From the NCBI GenBank assembly GCA_021307315.1, contig JAJSPD010000007.1, positions 558,001 to 622,000 of the forward strand: 64,000 bases of DNA, in the 5' to 3' direction. This document shows positions 1 through 10,570 of this stretch, piece by piece. Made by a program: the position numbers and the translations under genes. This DNA comes from Bisporella sp. PMI_857 (taxonomy: Eukaryota; Ascomycota; Leotiomycetes; Helotiales; Helotiaceae). A model generated the notes under the pieces. It worked only from the letters and a program-made list of their open reading frames with translations. It did no database searches and was not told the DNA's origin. Position 1 is the first letter of the stretch. Every line of letters begins with the position of its first letter.

Positions 1-338
1 TGTGGAGGAATTATTCAGCTACGAGAAGATGAAGAAGTTGAAAGCAAGCGGGTATCCCTCTTGTGGTTTGCTTACTGAGGCGTGTGCATGGTCATGTGCC
101 ATCTTCTTTGTAACACAATCTGCAATGATACCCTACTTGCCTAACTTCGTATGCAGCTTGAAATTGCTATTGGCTGGGGTTCAGCACCAGAGCAGTTTTT
201 CGTAAAGAATTATCAATCAAGTTCCGTGATACAAGTACAACCGAGTGAGCACCTCCGAAGGGCAGCAGATATCTGGCCAGCAGGGGAGAGATATGATGCC
301 TTGAGGAGAAGGACGTCAAAAGTATCAAGATTCAAGAA
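1..338. other. Intergenic / unresolved left edge
   Basis: No convincing gene is seen. A short open frame (2-205, +) resembles no family I know. It could be the tail of a gene starting outside the window, but nothing supports that. Confidence 0.3.
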
Positions 339-2067
339 TTAAAAGGACGCTCCCGCCGAAAACACGATGAGCAAATCTGGAAGTGGAGGCATGTTTGGCT
401 TAGCTACGCGACGCAAACGGCCTTTTACACCACTTAATTGAGCAGCCCAAAACGGAACTAGTTTATCATAGTCCTCTCGCTTCAGCTGATGCAACTCCCA
501 CTCATCATTTGGAACGCAAGTCTTTCGCAATTCCCTGGCTTCTCTGAGAGCAGTCTCCACCTTACCAGTGCTCGTAGTGTTCTTTAGAAGCTCTCCCCAG
601 GCAAACCGTACTCGCGCAAGATCAGCTGCATAGTATGGAGTTCCCGAGAGCCCTTCTGCAGCTTGCTTTAAGAGCTTACTATCCATGTTATTAGCCTAGA
701 GCGTTGTGAAGTAGGGGCTTCTAGAAAACTTACCCGGTTTTGTAATAATCATTTGCTTTGGCGAATTGTGTTGAGAGTTTGTAACATGTAATTGCAGTCA
801 AATAATGTTTGTCTCCCACGCTGTTTCTAAGGCGAGCTAAGGCAGCCTCAAGATACTTGACGCTGTTTCTTGGATCGCCTTGACTTGCGTAAATTGTTCC
901 AATGTGCATTAAAAGTTCTCCAACCCTACTTAAAGTCAGTAAATATTTATCATTATGATCCACGGTATCTAGAGCCGGGAACATACCGTAAAGTCTCAAA
1001 TCCATCCCTCTCATCAACCTCCCCGCGATTCTCAAGCAGGCCTAAGAGTGTCGCTAACGCCTCATGGCAGTTCCTCGCTGCCAGCTCACCATTGCAAGCC
1101 AGTCCAAACAGCCATAAAGAGCACGTTGCGGCTGTTTAATCTCTTGGCATAGCAAGATTGACTTTCGAAGCTGGCTTTCTCCCTTAGCAAACCGTCCAAC
1201 CATCAGCAACGCATTGCCCAGCTCGCTATATGCTCCAGTCAATTTCCCTGTAGTCACACCTGTCTTCCCATACTCTTTTAGATGAAAAACCTTATTTAAT
1301 TCCGTGTAGTAAAGTACCCGCTCGTGCTAATTTGTCTGAGAACATATTGTCGCCTTTATAACATTGATCTGAGTCTCGATATCGAGAGGTCTGTTGGGAA
1401 GGAACTCAAGCAACTGGGAGGCAGTTTCCAGGAATATTTTACATTCTTGTGCATTTGTCCGCTCGGTGTAATGCCTATAACATAATTGGTCAGCCTGATA
1501 TGTTCAAGGTCGTATTTTAGGAACCTGACCAAGCAGAGTCCAGAAGCAGCGATGTGAATTCGTCTGAGGCGCATCAGCGTCGCATTTCATTGTCCGTCAT
1601 TTCATACGTATCTCTCAGTTTGATAATATGCGGCAGGATTCTTTCACATTCTTCCCAGCAACAATTAGTCTGTGGCCTAGTACTTTCAGAATCTGCTCTC
1701 TTGACAAAAGTTCCAACGATGATAGTGCGGATACTACAGGCTTGAAGGAGCCAGGCAACTCATTATGCGATTCCGTAAGTCGAGGCATAATATCTCCAAC
1801 AACTTCATGAGACACCGAAAGCTCTCTCTGGTTGATTTGACGTTGGATAATCTTGGCCTTGCCCAGTTTTTCTAAGTCTTGCTTGAAGCATGTTGAAGGT
1901 GAATGTAATCGGCCGCAGTTGCGCTGGTTATAGCTCTGTACCAAGACCCTCTCCTGAGCACATTCAGTGTTTAAGAGACACATGAGAAATAACAGTTGTC
2001 GAGTACTTATTATGCTGAAACCTTCTAATATTGGTATTGTAACTGCCTCAATTGTCGTACTACTCAA
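339..2067 (-). pseudogene. NB-ARC/TPR (NLR-like STAND) protein, C-terminal remnant
   Basis: Read on the minus strand, this matches the C-terminal half of fungal NLR-type proteins: a winged-helix-like piece (INQRELSV..., about 1840-1800), a segment with EECERILPHI (about 1660-1630), and tetratricopeptide repeats ending in the family-typical DEWELHQLKREDYDKLVPFW. Such proteins act in non-self recognition and cell death. Several joins look like real introns, for example donor GTAAGT near 734 with acceptor near 670, and a GTATGT donor near 987 with a TACTGAC branch and TAG near 935. One join near 1735-1750 needs a frame change with no room for an intron, so I suspect a frameshift. The P-loop NB-ARC ATPase and an N-terminal effector domain should lie upstream (above 2067) but are absent. 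The call is a truncated, probably non-functional NLR. A badly resolved but live short TPR gene is the alternative. Confidence 0.55.
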
Positions 2068-2329
2068 CCCATTAGACCTGATTTCAAGAGACCAAATGGG
2101 TAAACATCTGGCCGGTAGTCGAGGTCTGATGGATTCTATCAGGCAAATATTTCATAGACAGAAACTGACTTACTTCAGAGCCTGGGTGTATTCGAGTGAT
2201 GATGCCATGTTGAACAAAAAAGTGAACTCGATACAGGGAGTGAGGCCGACAAGAACTAATCTGGGGATTCGCTATTGTGTTATTGTTAACGGTGCGGTAC
2301 TAAAAGAGGATAAAGAAAGCTAGTTTCTG

Positions 2330-2935
2330 CCTGTTATGTATAGGAGAGTTTCTTGGATACAATGCAATGGTCTGTTAAATATATTTGTTTATCCTCAAAG
2401 CTAGAAAGTAAGGTGAATAAACGATTCTAACGCTCTATTCGACTAAAACTTAGAATTCTTTAGAGAGGAAATCATCTGTGCATTTAGGAAGCCGCCAAAT
2501 GCTGAAGGAAACAACGGCCGTAAAACGAAAGACGAAATTGAACAGAATAGAACCATGTGCACACATATTCTCCTAATTTGAAAAGCACTTACCTCGAGGC
2601 TGATCATAAGTTGCGATCAACAGATGATTCCATGGAGGGAACGTAGAATAAGTCGCCAGGAAACTTAAAATATAGTTGGCGCGCCACGATGAGCAATTCG
2701 GCAAGTAGTGCGACAGGATTCAAAGCATGGAAACATGTGAGGCGCTACTTCTGAAAGCCTTTGTAGTGATTAGAGCGACAATATTACACAAAAACAGGAA
2801 ATGAGATAAAATTTGTTGACAACGACTCAGTTATGCAATCTACTGGGTTTAGCATTTAGCTATATACACTGTGAATCGAGCGGAACAAAGAGAGTGCTTT
2901 AGGTACGACACCGAATTAAATTTCAGTCTGGCACC
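2330..2935. other. Intergenic, no gene seen
   Basis: AT-rich stretch between the NLR remnant and the MDR reductase. No open frame with family resemblance and no repeat were noticed. Confidence 0.5.
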
Positions 2936-2940
2936 ACCTT

Positions 2941-4115
2941 CTAAATGCCAGGTGTATCCGAGATTCGGAAAATGTACTTAACAGCACTTGCCTGGCCATC
3001 TTTCAGATCCCTCAAAGCCTGTTCCACGCCTTCAAGTCCATCCGGCCTTACTTCAAATGGATGCCCGGAGAAAGTTCCATGCTGTAAAGCACGACTGAAA
3101 TAGCGAGAGAAAACAAAAGCCAAGTCGCGAGAATCGCCAAAATCGACATGGTTGTGAGCGGCACCTACTGCCGTGAGAGATTTGACGGCGGGTGATACGT
3201 CGAAGTTGCTAGGAAGAACAAGATTGACCAACCCTCCTGGAGCGATGATATCCTTGAAAATCCTAGCACTTTGAGGGCCGATCCCACATTCAAGCCCGTA
3301 TTTCACTTCAGCCTCATTTCCAGCCTCTAGGCCATTCCGAATTTGCTTCACCGCCTCCTCAGGGCCATTGCGATAGTCTATGACCATGTCTCCCTTGGTA
3401 CGATCTAGGAGAGTCTCCACGTAGTGCGCTCCTTTGCCTGCAATGGCAAATATCGGATGTATGTTGCTGTTCTTTGCTAATTTGATTGCAAAGGATCCAA
3501 CAGCAGTGCTAGCGCCGTAAACCACAAGAGGGATAGTAGTGTCTGCCGGGTTCCAAGGTGGTGGTAGGTCAAGATGACGATACAAAGCTATGGCGGCTGT
3601 TAGACCGGCTAGAGGTATTGTCGCCGCTTCTGTACAAACGCCAATCAATGAGTTTATGATAACTTCGCCGATTGGGAAGAAATACCTTCAAAAGAAGTCT
3701 CATCTGGTAGGTGGAAGGTCGTCCAGCTCCATGCAAGTGCATATTCGGCATATGAACCTCCTGGACTTCCAATTTCATGGAAAGCTGCAACACGGTCCCC
3801 TACCTTACTTACATTACCACAAGCAAGAATAGCAAAGAATCTTCGCATACTTACCTTGAATTCAATTACGCCGGGGCCAACCTTTTCGATGATTCCAGCG
3901 ATATCGTCCCCTTGATTCATTCCTGGCTTCGACTTCCCCAGGAGGGTGTGGCCGGGGCCATCATAACTTGCTGCAGTATCTGGAACCTTCCAATCCTTCG
4001 GGTTGGAACCAGATACAACCACCTTTACCAAGACTTGGCCATTATTGGGCTCAGGTATTGGACTTCGGATCAGCTTCACCTTTGGCCCAGGAAGGTTGAT
4101 CGCTTCTATCATCAT
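2941..4115 (-). CDS. MDR-family zinc-type alcohol dehydrogenase / quinone (enoyl) reductase
   Basis: Medium-chain dehydrogenase/reductase of about 355 aa in three exons: 4115-3855, 3803-3686 and 3629-2941. The introns (3804-3854 and 3630-3685) have GTAAGT..AG and GTATTT..CAG borders, and the joins restore EFK-VGDRVAAFHE and SFEG-EAATIPL. The N-terminus has the GroES-like fold signature (VVSGSNPKDWK, GDDIAGIIEKVGPGV). The cofactor domain has VVYGASTAVGSFAIKLAK, an NAD(P)H-binding AxxxxG-type loop. The Cys/His set of the structural zinc lobe is missing, as in fungal trans-acting enoyl reductase and ToxD-like proteins. It probably reduces an enone or quinone with NADPH. The start is the first of two adjacent ATGs. 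The substrate cannot be told from sequence. It lies far from the 20-35 kb biosynthetic genes, so no cluster role is claimed. Confidence 0.85.
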
Positions 4116-4278
4116 CCTCGAAGCTCTTGAACAATCATAAAATACTGAATGAAGCTGATCTTTTTCTTAATAAAATAAAGTGCACGATAATTGAATAACA
4201 AGAGTTTCACATAAAGATCCAGGTGCAAGGCGTCGACTTACATGGCTGTTGTGTCTGGAATTTAGGAATATATAAGAA

Positions 4279-4367
4279 CGGCAAATATCAGAGATACCAC
4301 CTAAAAGTCGATTAATATCACACATACCACCTTTTTTGTATCACTCTATCAGAGATACCACCTTTTT
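4279..4367 (+). repeat. Left TIR of the MITE
   Basis: 89 bp arm, identical to the reverse complement of 4696-4784. It contains three copies of a 15-base motif at 4287-4301, 4317-4331 (variant) and 4348-4362. Confidence 0.93.
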
Positions 4368-4695
4368 AGAGTACAGGTTTTATAACTCACTTTTTTAAAG
4401 CGAAAATATTTATTTTTTTATACTTTTTTTTGCTTTTGTTATAATAAGTCACAATTTATTATAGCTAAGTGTATTAATAACACATTAAATAAAGTTCATA
4501 TATTAAAATCTTATATTAAAATAACAGTTACCAATTTTACACTAAATAATCGTTTAATTATAGTAATAACAAAACTTTACATAATATTTATTTATATTGA
4601 TATTAAAGTAAACTATAACTTACTAAAAACTACAGTTGTCAACTTTTAATTATTATATTTGTTGCGTTATTACGTTTTTATGGTTTGCCAAGACA

Positions 4696-4784
4696 AAAAA
4701 GGTGGTATCTCTGATAGAGTGATACAAAAAAGGTGGTATGTGTGATATTAATCGACTTTTAGGTGGTATCTCTGATATTTGCCG
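4696..4784 (-). repeat. Right TIR of the MITE
   Basis: 89 bp arm, the exact inverted copy of 4279-4367, immediately followed by the second copy of the 9 bp target duplication (4785-4793). Confidence 0.93.
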
Positions 4785-4793
4785 ATATAAGAA

Positions 4794-5416
4794 ACTAGTC
4801 AAGGTTGGTGACGCAAGCGAAGGGAAGGCTGTTGTACTGAGATCTGAATCCATATGTCGCCACCGCGACGGGAGTTACGACAGCACACTGTTTCTCTCTG
4901 CCCCAAGTTATGGGGCCGTTTAATTTTCTTGGCTGCAGCCAACCGACCCAGCCAGTACTATAAGGCAGTCACGAGACCCTACTATAGCAGGCTTACAAAT
5001 TACAAAGCAAGTCCGGAGTACATTCGTGGGTACTTCCCAGTGTTATCCTCGACACACGATTCGTCAATTAGCAATCGTCGAACGGGGCTCCGCTGTTGTC
5101 CCGAAACTTTAACTCGTCATGGCACAACGCAACGGAACTCCGTGCTTCTGCCAAAACTTGAAAATAAAAACGCGACATAGCAAGCCGTGAGTAATGGTTG
5201 CCATCAACTCATATTCAACAATTTTCAGGAAGTGAAGAGGCAAAGGCGTTTCTTCTTCAAGAAAATAGAAGTATTATACGCAAGTTCTACTTGAAGAATT
5301 AGAGATATATTCGTCTGTTTGAAAAGCCGCCATAATCCTTGTTGCTATATGTCAAGGTTATCTCTCAAATACACATCCCAATCCTCAATCTCAATAGCAC
5401 GTGACGCTCCTGCAAT
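4794..5416. other. Intergenic, promoter side of the Gal80-like gene
   Basis: No supported gene. An open frame at 4854-5180 has no recognisable protein character. CACGTG occurs at 5399, 18 bases before the Gal80-like start codon, a possible bHLH site in the leader. Confidence 0.4.
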
Positions 5417-6607
5417 ATGTCTTCTCCGGTCCGAGTTGGCGTAATTGGCCTAGGTCGAGGCTCCGGAATCTCAGGCCCTGGGCTGTGGGCAGCAAACGCT
5501 CACCTTCCATACCTCATCGCATCTCCCAAATTTCAAGTTGTCGCAGTATCCAACTCCACAGTGCAATCTGCTCAAGCCTCGATTGATCACCACAAACTCG
5601 GTTCTTCAGTCGCGGCCTATGGCAGTGCGGAAGATCTCGCTGCAGATCCAAATGTTGATCTCGTTGTCGTTGCCGTCCGGATAGGCAAGCACTACGCTCT
5701 CGCTAAACCCGCTCTCTTAGCTGGAAAAGATGTCTTTGTTGAATGGCCTCTCGGTGCTACGACTGCTGAAGCCGTCGAGCTTGCTCAGCTTGCCGAAACC
5801 AAAGGCGTAAGAACCATTGTTGGTGTTCAAAAAAGAGCAAGCCCGTTGGTCGTCAAAATAAAAGAACTGGTTGCAAGTGGAAAGCTCGGAAAGGTGTTGT
5901 CGACTAGCGTCGTGGGTTCACTGTCGGGACCTCCAATAGGGATCTGGATGGAAGGAGTAGAGTACTACCTCGATATCAACAGTGGAGCAAATTCTCTCAT
6001 AGTGTACTTCGGACACTGTATAGCTATCTAGTTCCTTATTGCACGAAAATCTCTTGCTGATAAAAGATGTATAGTCCTCGATAGTTTTATCCACGTTCTA
6101 GGCGATTTCGTCCAGCTGTCATCGACTCTAAAAACCGCCTACCCACTCACGACTATCGTCAATACAGAAGGCAAAGTCGTAGCCGAAAACTACATAAAAA
6201 CTTCTCCAGATCACATCCTCGTTCAGGGGACGCTCTCTTCCAGCGCTACCGCCTCCCTAAGCTACTACACAGCTCCAGGCCCCACAATCGACAATACTGG
6301 CATTCGCTGGCTTATAACTGGCACCGAAGGAGAGATCGAAGTCACGACGCCCGAGGGCGGGTGGCAGATACGTACAGCGGGCGCTGTGCTTAAGCTGAGA
6401 GAAGGCAAAGGCGAAGTGCAGACGATAGATTGGCAGGATGTGAAGGAAGAACCCGTTATTAAAGGCTTGGATGATATTTCGGGGAGCGTGGGTAGGTCGT
6501 ATGAGGCTTTTGTTGGTGGGGATGAAGAAAGAGGGAAGTTTGCGGATTTTAAGGATGCGGTGAGGACACATGAGTTGTTGGATCGGATTCGTGATGCTGC
6601 TAAATAG
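5417..6607 (+). CDS. Gfo/Idh/MocA-family protein, Gal80-like
   Basis: Two exons, 5417-6017 and 6075-6607, joined over a 57 bp GTATAG..TAG intron, give about 377 aa. The join restores GHF-LDSFIHVLGDF. The N-terminus has a Rossmann NAD(P) loop, VGVIGLGRGSGISG. The usual catalytic EKP of Gfo/Idh/MocA dehydrogenases reads EWPLG here. Loss of that lysine is shared with the Gal80-type regulatory branch, so the protein may sense a dinucleotide or sugar rather than catalyse. The C-terminal alpha/beta domain includes GTEGEIEVTTPEGGW. The start is the ATG with no upstream in-frame alternative of similar quality. Whether it controls galactose genes, as yeast Gal80 does, or acts as an oxidoreductase is not decidable here. 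The family call is solid; the Gal80 role is inference. Confidence 0.87.
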
Positions 6608-7296
6608 CGCTGAAGCTTGATACGACTGTCTGGTTTGGATGTCCCGAAAGAATATTTGTGAATGGTGGCACATATTGTGACACCCTAGTAGATAAAGCCG
6701 TGAATCTTACATTAAACATCCACTTTTATGTGATATTGATCAAGCCTTATTTTGATAATGTTATCTAATCATCAAGCACAGGAGGAGATTTAACGTGAGC
6801 TTAGTAAAACTTTCCGGAATTAACGTTTGAATATTAACTAAACGCCGAGTAAGTTCATCCTAAACTCCATGTTAATAGAATAGATTAAACTACTATGTTG
6901 TAGCCTTATATTCACTATTTTAGCTTTAGAGCCACGAGAATTTCCAAGCTTAACAAATCAAGTCATAGTATATGCCAGGAATGCACTTAGTACAGGCTGC
7001 GAGTTATAACTAGTGCGCTAATGGCAGTGATGATGAGCAGTGTAGCAACGAAATTAGCATTAGAATAACGTTAACATAAGCGAATACCTAGAATAAGATA
7101 ACAATGTCCAAGTGGAGAATCGATACCAGTAGTTATAGACATTCATTCTAAAAGTAAAACCCCCCCCCGAGCGGTCGCTTAAGCACAAGGAAATGGACAG
7201 TCACTAGGATGGACCTCGGTGGAACCAAAAGTCATGCCGATTCTTAATAGTTCCTAAAACGCGTAAAGCACGAGTTAAATATAATAACCATAATAT
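6608..7296. other. Intergenic, convergent gene ends
   Basis: AT-rich 3' flanks of two convergent genes. A run of nine C begins near 7160. No gene is seen. Confidence 0.5.
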
Positions 7297-10159
7297 TTAA
7301 AAGAGATTAAAATCCAATGGACCTAGCGCTGTCCAGGAAAGTTGATTCTCCAGTTCCATGTCTACGATTGCACTTGGTTGACTAGACATTATATCATGGG
7401 GATTGGTTCCGGAGAATGCGTTGTATGCATCATATGAAGGATTTTGCAAGACGTCAGCTTCAAGAGCAGCTTGGTCCTGCATGCCCCCGCCTGCGTCATG
7501 GCCTCTTCTGCTGCCATTTACTTCACAAGTTGTTGATACTCGATCATTTGACGGCCCATGTCGGGAATGGCAGGCTTCCCTAGAGCTTTTTAGCGATAAA
7601 ATGGGGGGATTTATCTCTTGTATGGCTCTTGAGAAGCAATGGTCAATGCTGTATGTAATTTGAAAAAAGGAGCTTGGTTGTGAAATCAATAGGTCCCACC
7701 AGCTGGCGGCCGTGATGCAAGACGAATTTGGAGGTGATTCAGACTGTAGCATATCTCGGAAATTACTTCCCGGCTCAGAGCTATCGCCTTCAATGCCTTT
7801 TGTAGGGATGATCTTCGAACTGATTATCTCAGCAAGTGCTGAGATCCGGGATGTTGCGCCAAAGCGTGACCCGTGAATCTTCATAGCTTCGCGAAATATC
7901 TCCAGGCGACGTTGTTTCACTGCTATTGCAGAAGCAGTCGATGCAAACTGTGCATCGAGGATGTGTAAAATGTAAGGTAATGTTATATAAGGTGCTCTTG
8001 ATGCATTGTTAGTCTCCGGGCCTACTAAAGTAATATAAGCTTGATCATGTACAACTTACGCCGAAAAAGGAAGGTATTTAGCCAATCTAAGCTGTACCAA
8101 TTCTTTGAGATTTTCCGCAATGCCTAACACAGAGTCCTTTGTCTCGTTGTTTGCCTGTTGAATGAGCGTAGAGTGATCATTACTATGGTAAGGCGTCGTC
8201 ATAAGAAAGAGCGCTTTATGTTGACTCAAAGACAGTTTTGCGGAGCTATTGGGGTGTTAGCCAGTTTAAGCTCAGTTTGGTAGCACTTAAATTGGCTTAC
8301 TAATAGTAAATATACATGAGATTAGTGAACAGTATGAGAGAATCATGCGTATTTCCAAGGCCAGCTGGAGTTGGAAAGTGAGTTATTGCACCACTATACC
8401 ACTGGGAGAGGCCATCGGTACATTCATCAAATTTTGCTATTGACAAAGCAAGACTATCATTTTCCTGGGTATTTGGCAAAATTAGAGCAGAATTCCGTGC
8501 CCAGACGATTGCTATGATGTCAGTCAGTGCTACTGCGAACTGACATAACATGGCGAACAAATTTGCAAGGCCTTGTTTGGTTTCTAAGCTGTATACCCGT
8601 GATAAGTCAATTTCGCCTTGTAGGTCCTTGCTACTGAACGAGGCAGACTTGAAATTAAACATATCAGGGGTGATTTGCAATGATCGGCGGGTCCCAAGCG
8701 CCAGGATCCTGTCCCGTACTATGCAACACCACCAGAGTCGTTTCAGCATAGCTCTCTCCTTTTCGGAAATATTCTCAATACTTTGATAATTGTGTGCACT
8801 ACAATCCTTTGCATTCTCGCATGCAATCATTAACCAAAAAGTATTTTTCTTGCCGTCTTGGTCAGAAGTGTGGTGTGACAGGAGCAATGAAGCTTGAGCG
8901 ATCGAAAGAGCGCTGGGCTCGCAGTCGAAATCAAATATCAGCTATTAAGCTGTGTTAAACCTCGATGCCAACAATTAAGATGAAGTACTTCTACCTTTGC
9001 TCTACGATATAATATTGACGCAGCCTGTATTGGAGAACTGATACCAAGTTTGCGGAGAGTTGCGACGGTGACAAACTGGATAACACTTAAAACCTCTCTG
9101 CAGTTTTTCCTTGACGTTGTGAAGATTACAATGAAATCTAAGCACGTACGCTTGAGGAAACAAGAAGCATGGCATGGAAAACGAACATTGAGATACTTTC
9201 AGAGCTACCTACTCCAGAATACATACCCCAGAATTCGGTTTCATCTAAAACCGGTAAAAGAGGATGGACATGGAGGAAATACTGCTGAATAAATTCGTCT
9301 AGAATTGGTTTAGCAGGGACCAAAAAACACCCATGATCTTTAAGGAATCGTAGATCTAGCTTTGACAAGTTCTGCACCCTTAGAAGGCTTAGAAAGGGAT
9401 AGCTTGAATACGAGACTTGTACTCTGAATGAGTTTAACATCGAGTCGATAGGGTTATTCGGCTCTATTGTATGGTCCATGTCAAATACCGAAGGCATTTC
9501 TACGGCAGAACCTATTTCGTGTCAGAAATACTTTGAATTTTAAATTTCTAAAGATATTTAAACAATGACTGCGTTTATTCGCAACCGCAGAATTCAAAAT
9601 TCAGAAGAATATGCTGGCTTTGTTGCCCAATACACAGTTTTGCGGGCTAGGGATCCACCTACCATGTCCAGGATACCAATTTTCCGTAGGAGGCCGCGTA
9701 GAGAAATCATGTTGCTCCAGGCTATAAGTGGAACTGGCACTAAAGGGCAGTGGGTCTACATGTAAGCGTGGCAATAAAGATGCATTGCTTATCACCGAGG
9801 CCGAGGCAAAGCTAGAAGCAAATCTATAAACACCTCAACATTAAATGAGAACCAAATTATAGTTGCTTTGAGACATTGACACGTATGGATATCATTACCA
9901 GCCCTGTGGCAACCTACAATGGAGATCGGTCTTCCACCAAACAGGAGGAATTGTCTACTAGACAATTTGTGCATGGACCTCGTCGTTGAGCAAAATCACA
10001 GCGGACTTTTCGTTTACGGCACAGCTGGCAGGCAATTCTAGCTTTTGGCTTCGTCAACTGCCGAGTGCCAGACCGTCTTACATGCCTTTGTCGAGTTCGA
10101 GGCTGGTCCTCTGCAAGAGGAGAATGGGCCCCTTGTGGGAATTGCTGATGGATATCCAT
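7297..10159 (-). CDS. Zn2Cys6 transcription factor, cutinase transcription factor 1 beta-like
   Basis: Nuclear regulator in several exons. Exon 1 (from ATG 10159) carries the binuclear zinc cluster, C44-x2-C47-x6-C54-x8-C63-x2-C66-x6-C73. After a poorly resolved linker (9914-9500), the fungal-specific regulatory domain begins with FIQQYFLHVHPLLPVLDE. It continues through LRKLGISSPIQAASILYRRAK, then an intron at 8942-8994, then LIFDFDCEP and KRLWWCCIVRDRILALGTRR. That WW-RDR-ALG-RR signature and the domain order match fungal cutinase transcription factor 1 beta relatives, which respond to fatty or cutin-type carbon sources. Later exons hold KALFLMTTPYHS (about 8215-8180) and the acidic C-terminal tail ending at 7297. 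An upstream in-frame TTG is not used as start. It is transcribed toward the Gal80-like gene and lies tail-side of the carotenoid oxygenase; co-regulation is not shown. Confidence 0.85.
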
Positions 10160-10570
10160 GGCTGTAAGAAGCAATTAGAGTCACAGAATTCGATGTCAAA
10201 AAACAAAGATCTGATAATAAATTATATATAGCGGAAACTGGGCGAAATAGGAACTAGGAAGTAAAGAAGTAAGGGGGGTTTAGGCCCTCCGGATAAGTAA
10301 TAGGTGGTTCAAATTTTAACCGCATGTACTGGAGACTCATCTTATCACTACAAAACAACCTTTGTGTGTCTTCCCCTTTGCCTCGGCCACATCGGCTAGC
10401 GAAGACAGAGCCAGCAGTACAACAAAGTATGTTACCATTAACCCCGCTATGTCCGTTAAGTAACCCCGCTTCCTAACGTGATCTTTATTACTGGATATAT
10501 ACAAAAAATAAGAACAGCCTCATTATTAGACAACGGTAAGTACAATACAGCAATAAGCCTTACAGTACTC
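10160..10570. other. Intergenic, upstream of the Zn2Cys6 gene
   Basis: Promoter side of the minus-strand regulator and 3' flank of the carotenoid oxygenase gene. No gene or clear site is seen. Confidence 0.45.

Larger units (their letters stand above)
4270..4793. mobile_element. Mutator-like MITE with perfect 89 bp TIRs and 9 bp TSD
   Basis: A 506 bp non-coding element occupies 4279-4784. Its first 89 bases (4279-4367) are the exact reverse complement of its last 89 (4696-4784). It is flanked by a 9 bp direct repeat, ATATAAGAA, at 4270-4278 and 4785-4793. Long TIRs with a 9 bp target duplication are typical of Mutator-like (MULE/Hop) elements. The 328 bp core is extremely AT-rich and has no open frame, so movement would need a transposase supplied elsewhere. 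Each TIR carries a 15-mer three times at roughly 30 bp spacing: ATCAGAGATACCACC at 4287 and 4348, and a variant with CACACA at 4317. Perfect arms and a perfect TSD imply a recent insertion. Confidence 0.92.

Noticed and set aside
4854..5180. 108-codon open frame on the plus strand
   Set aside because: No protein-like conservation, no splice context, next to a MITE. Probably chance.
7160..7168. Run of C residues
   Set aside because: Simple homopolymer with no structure around it.
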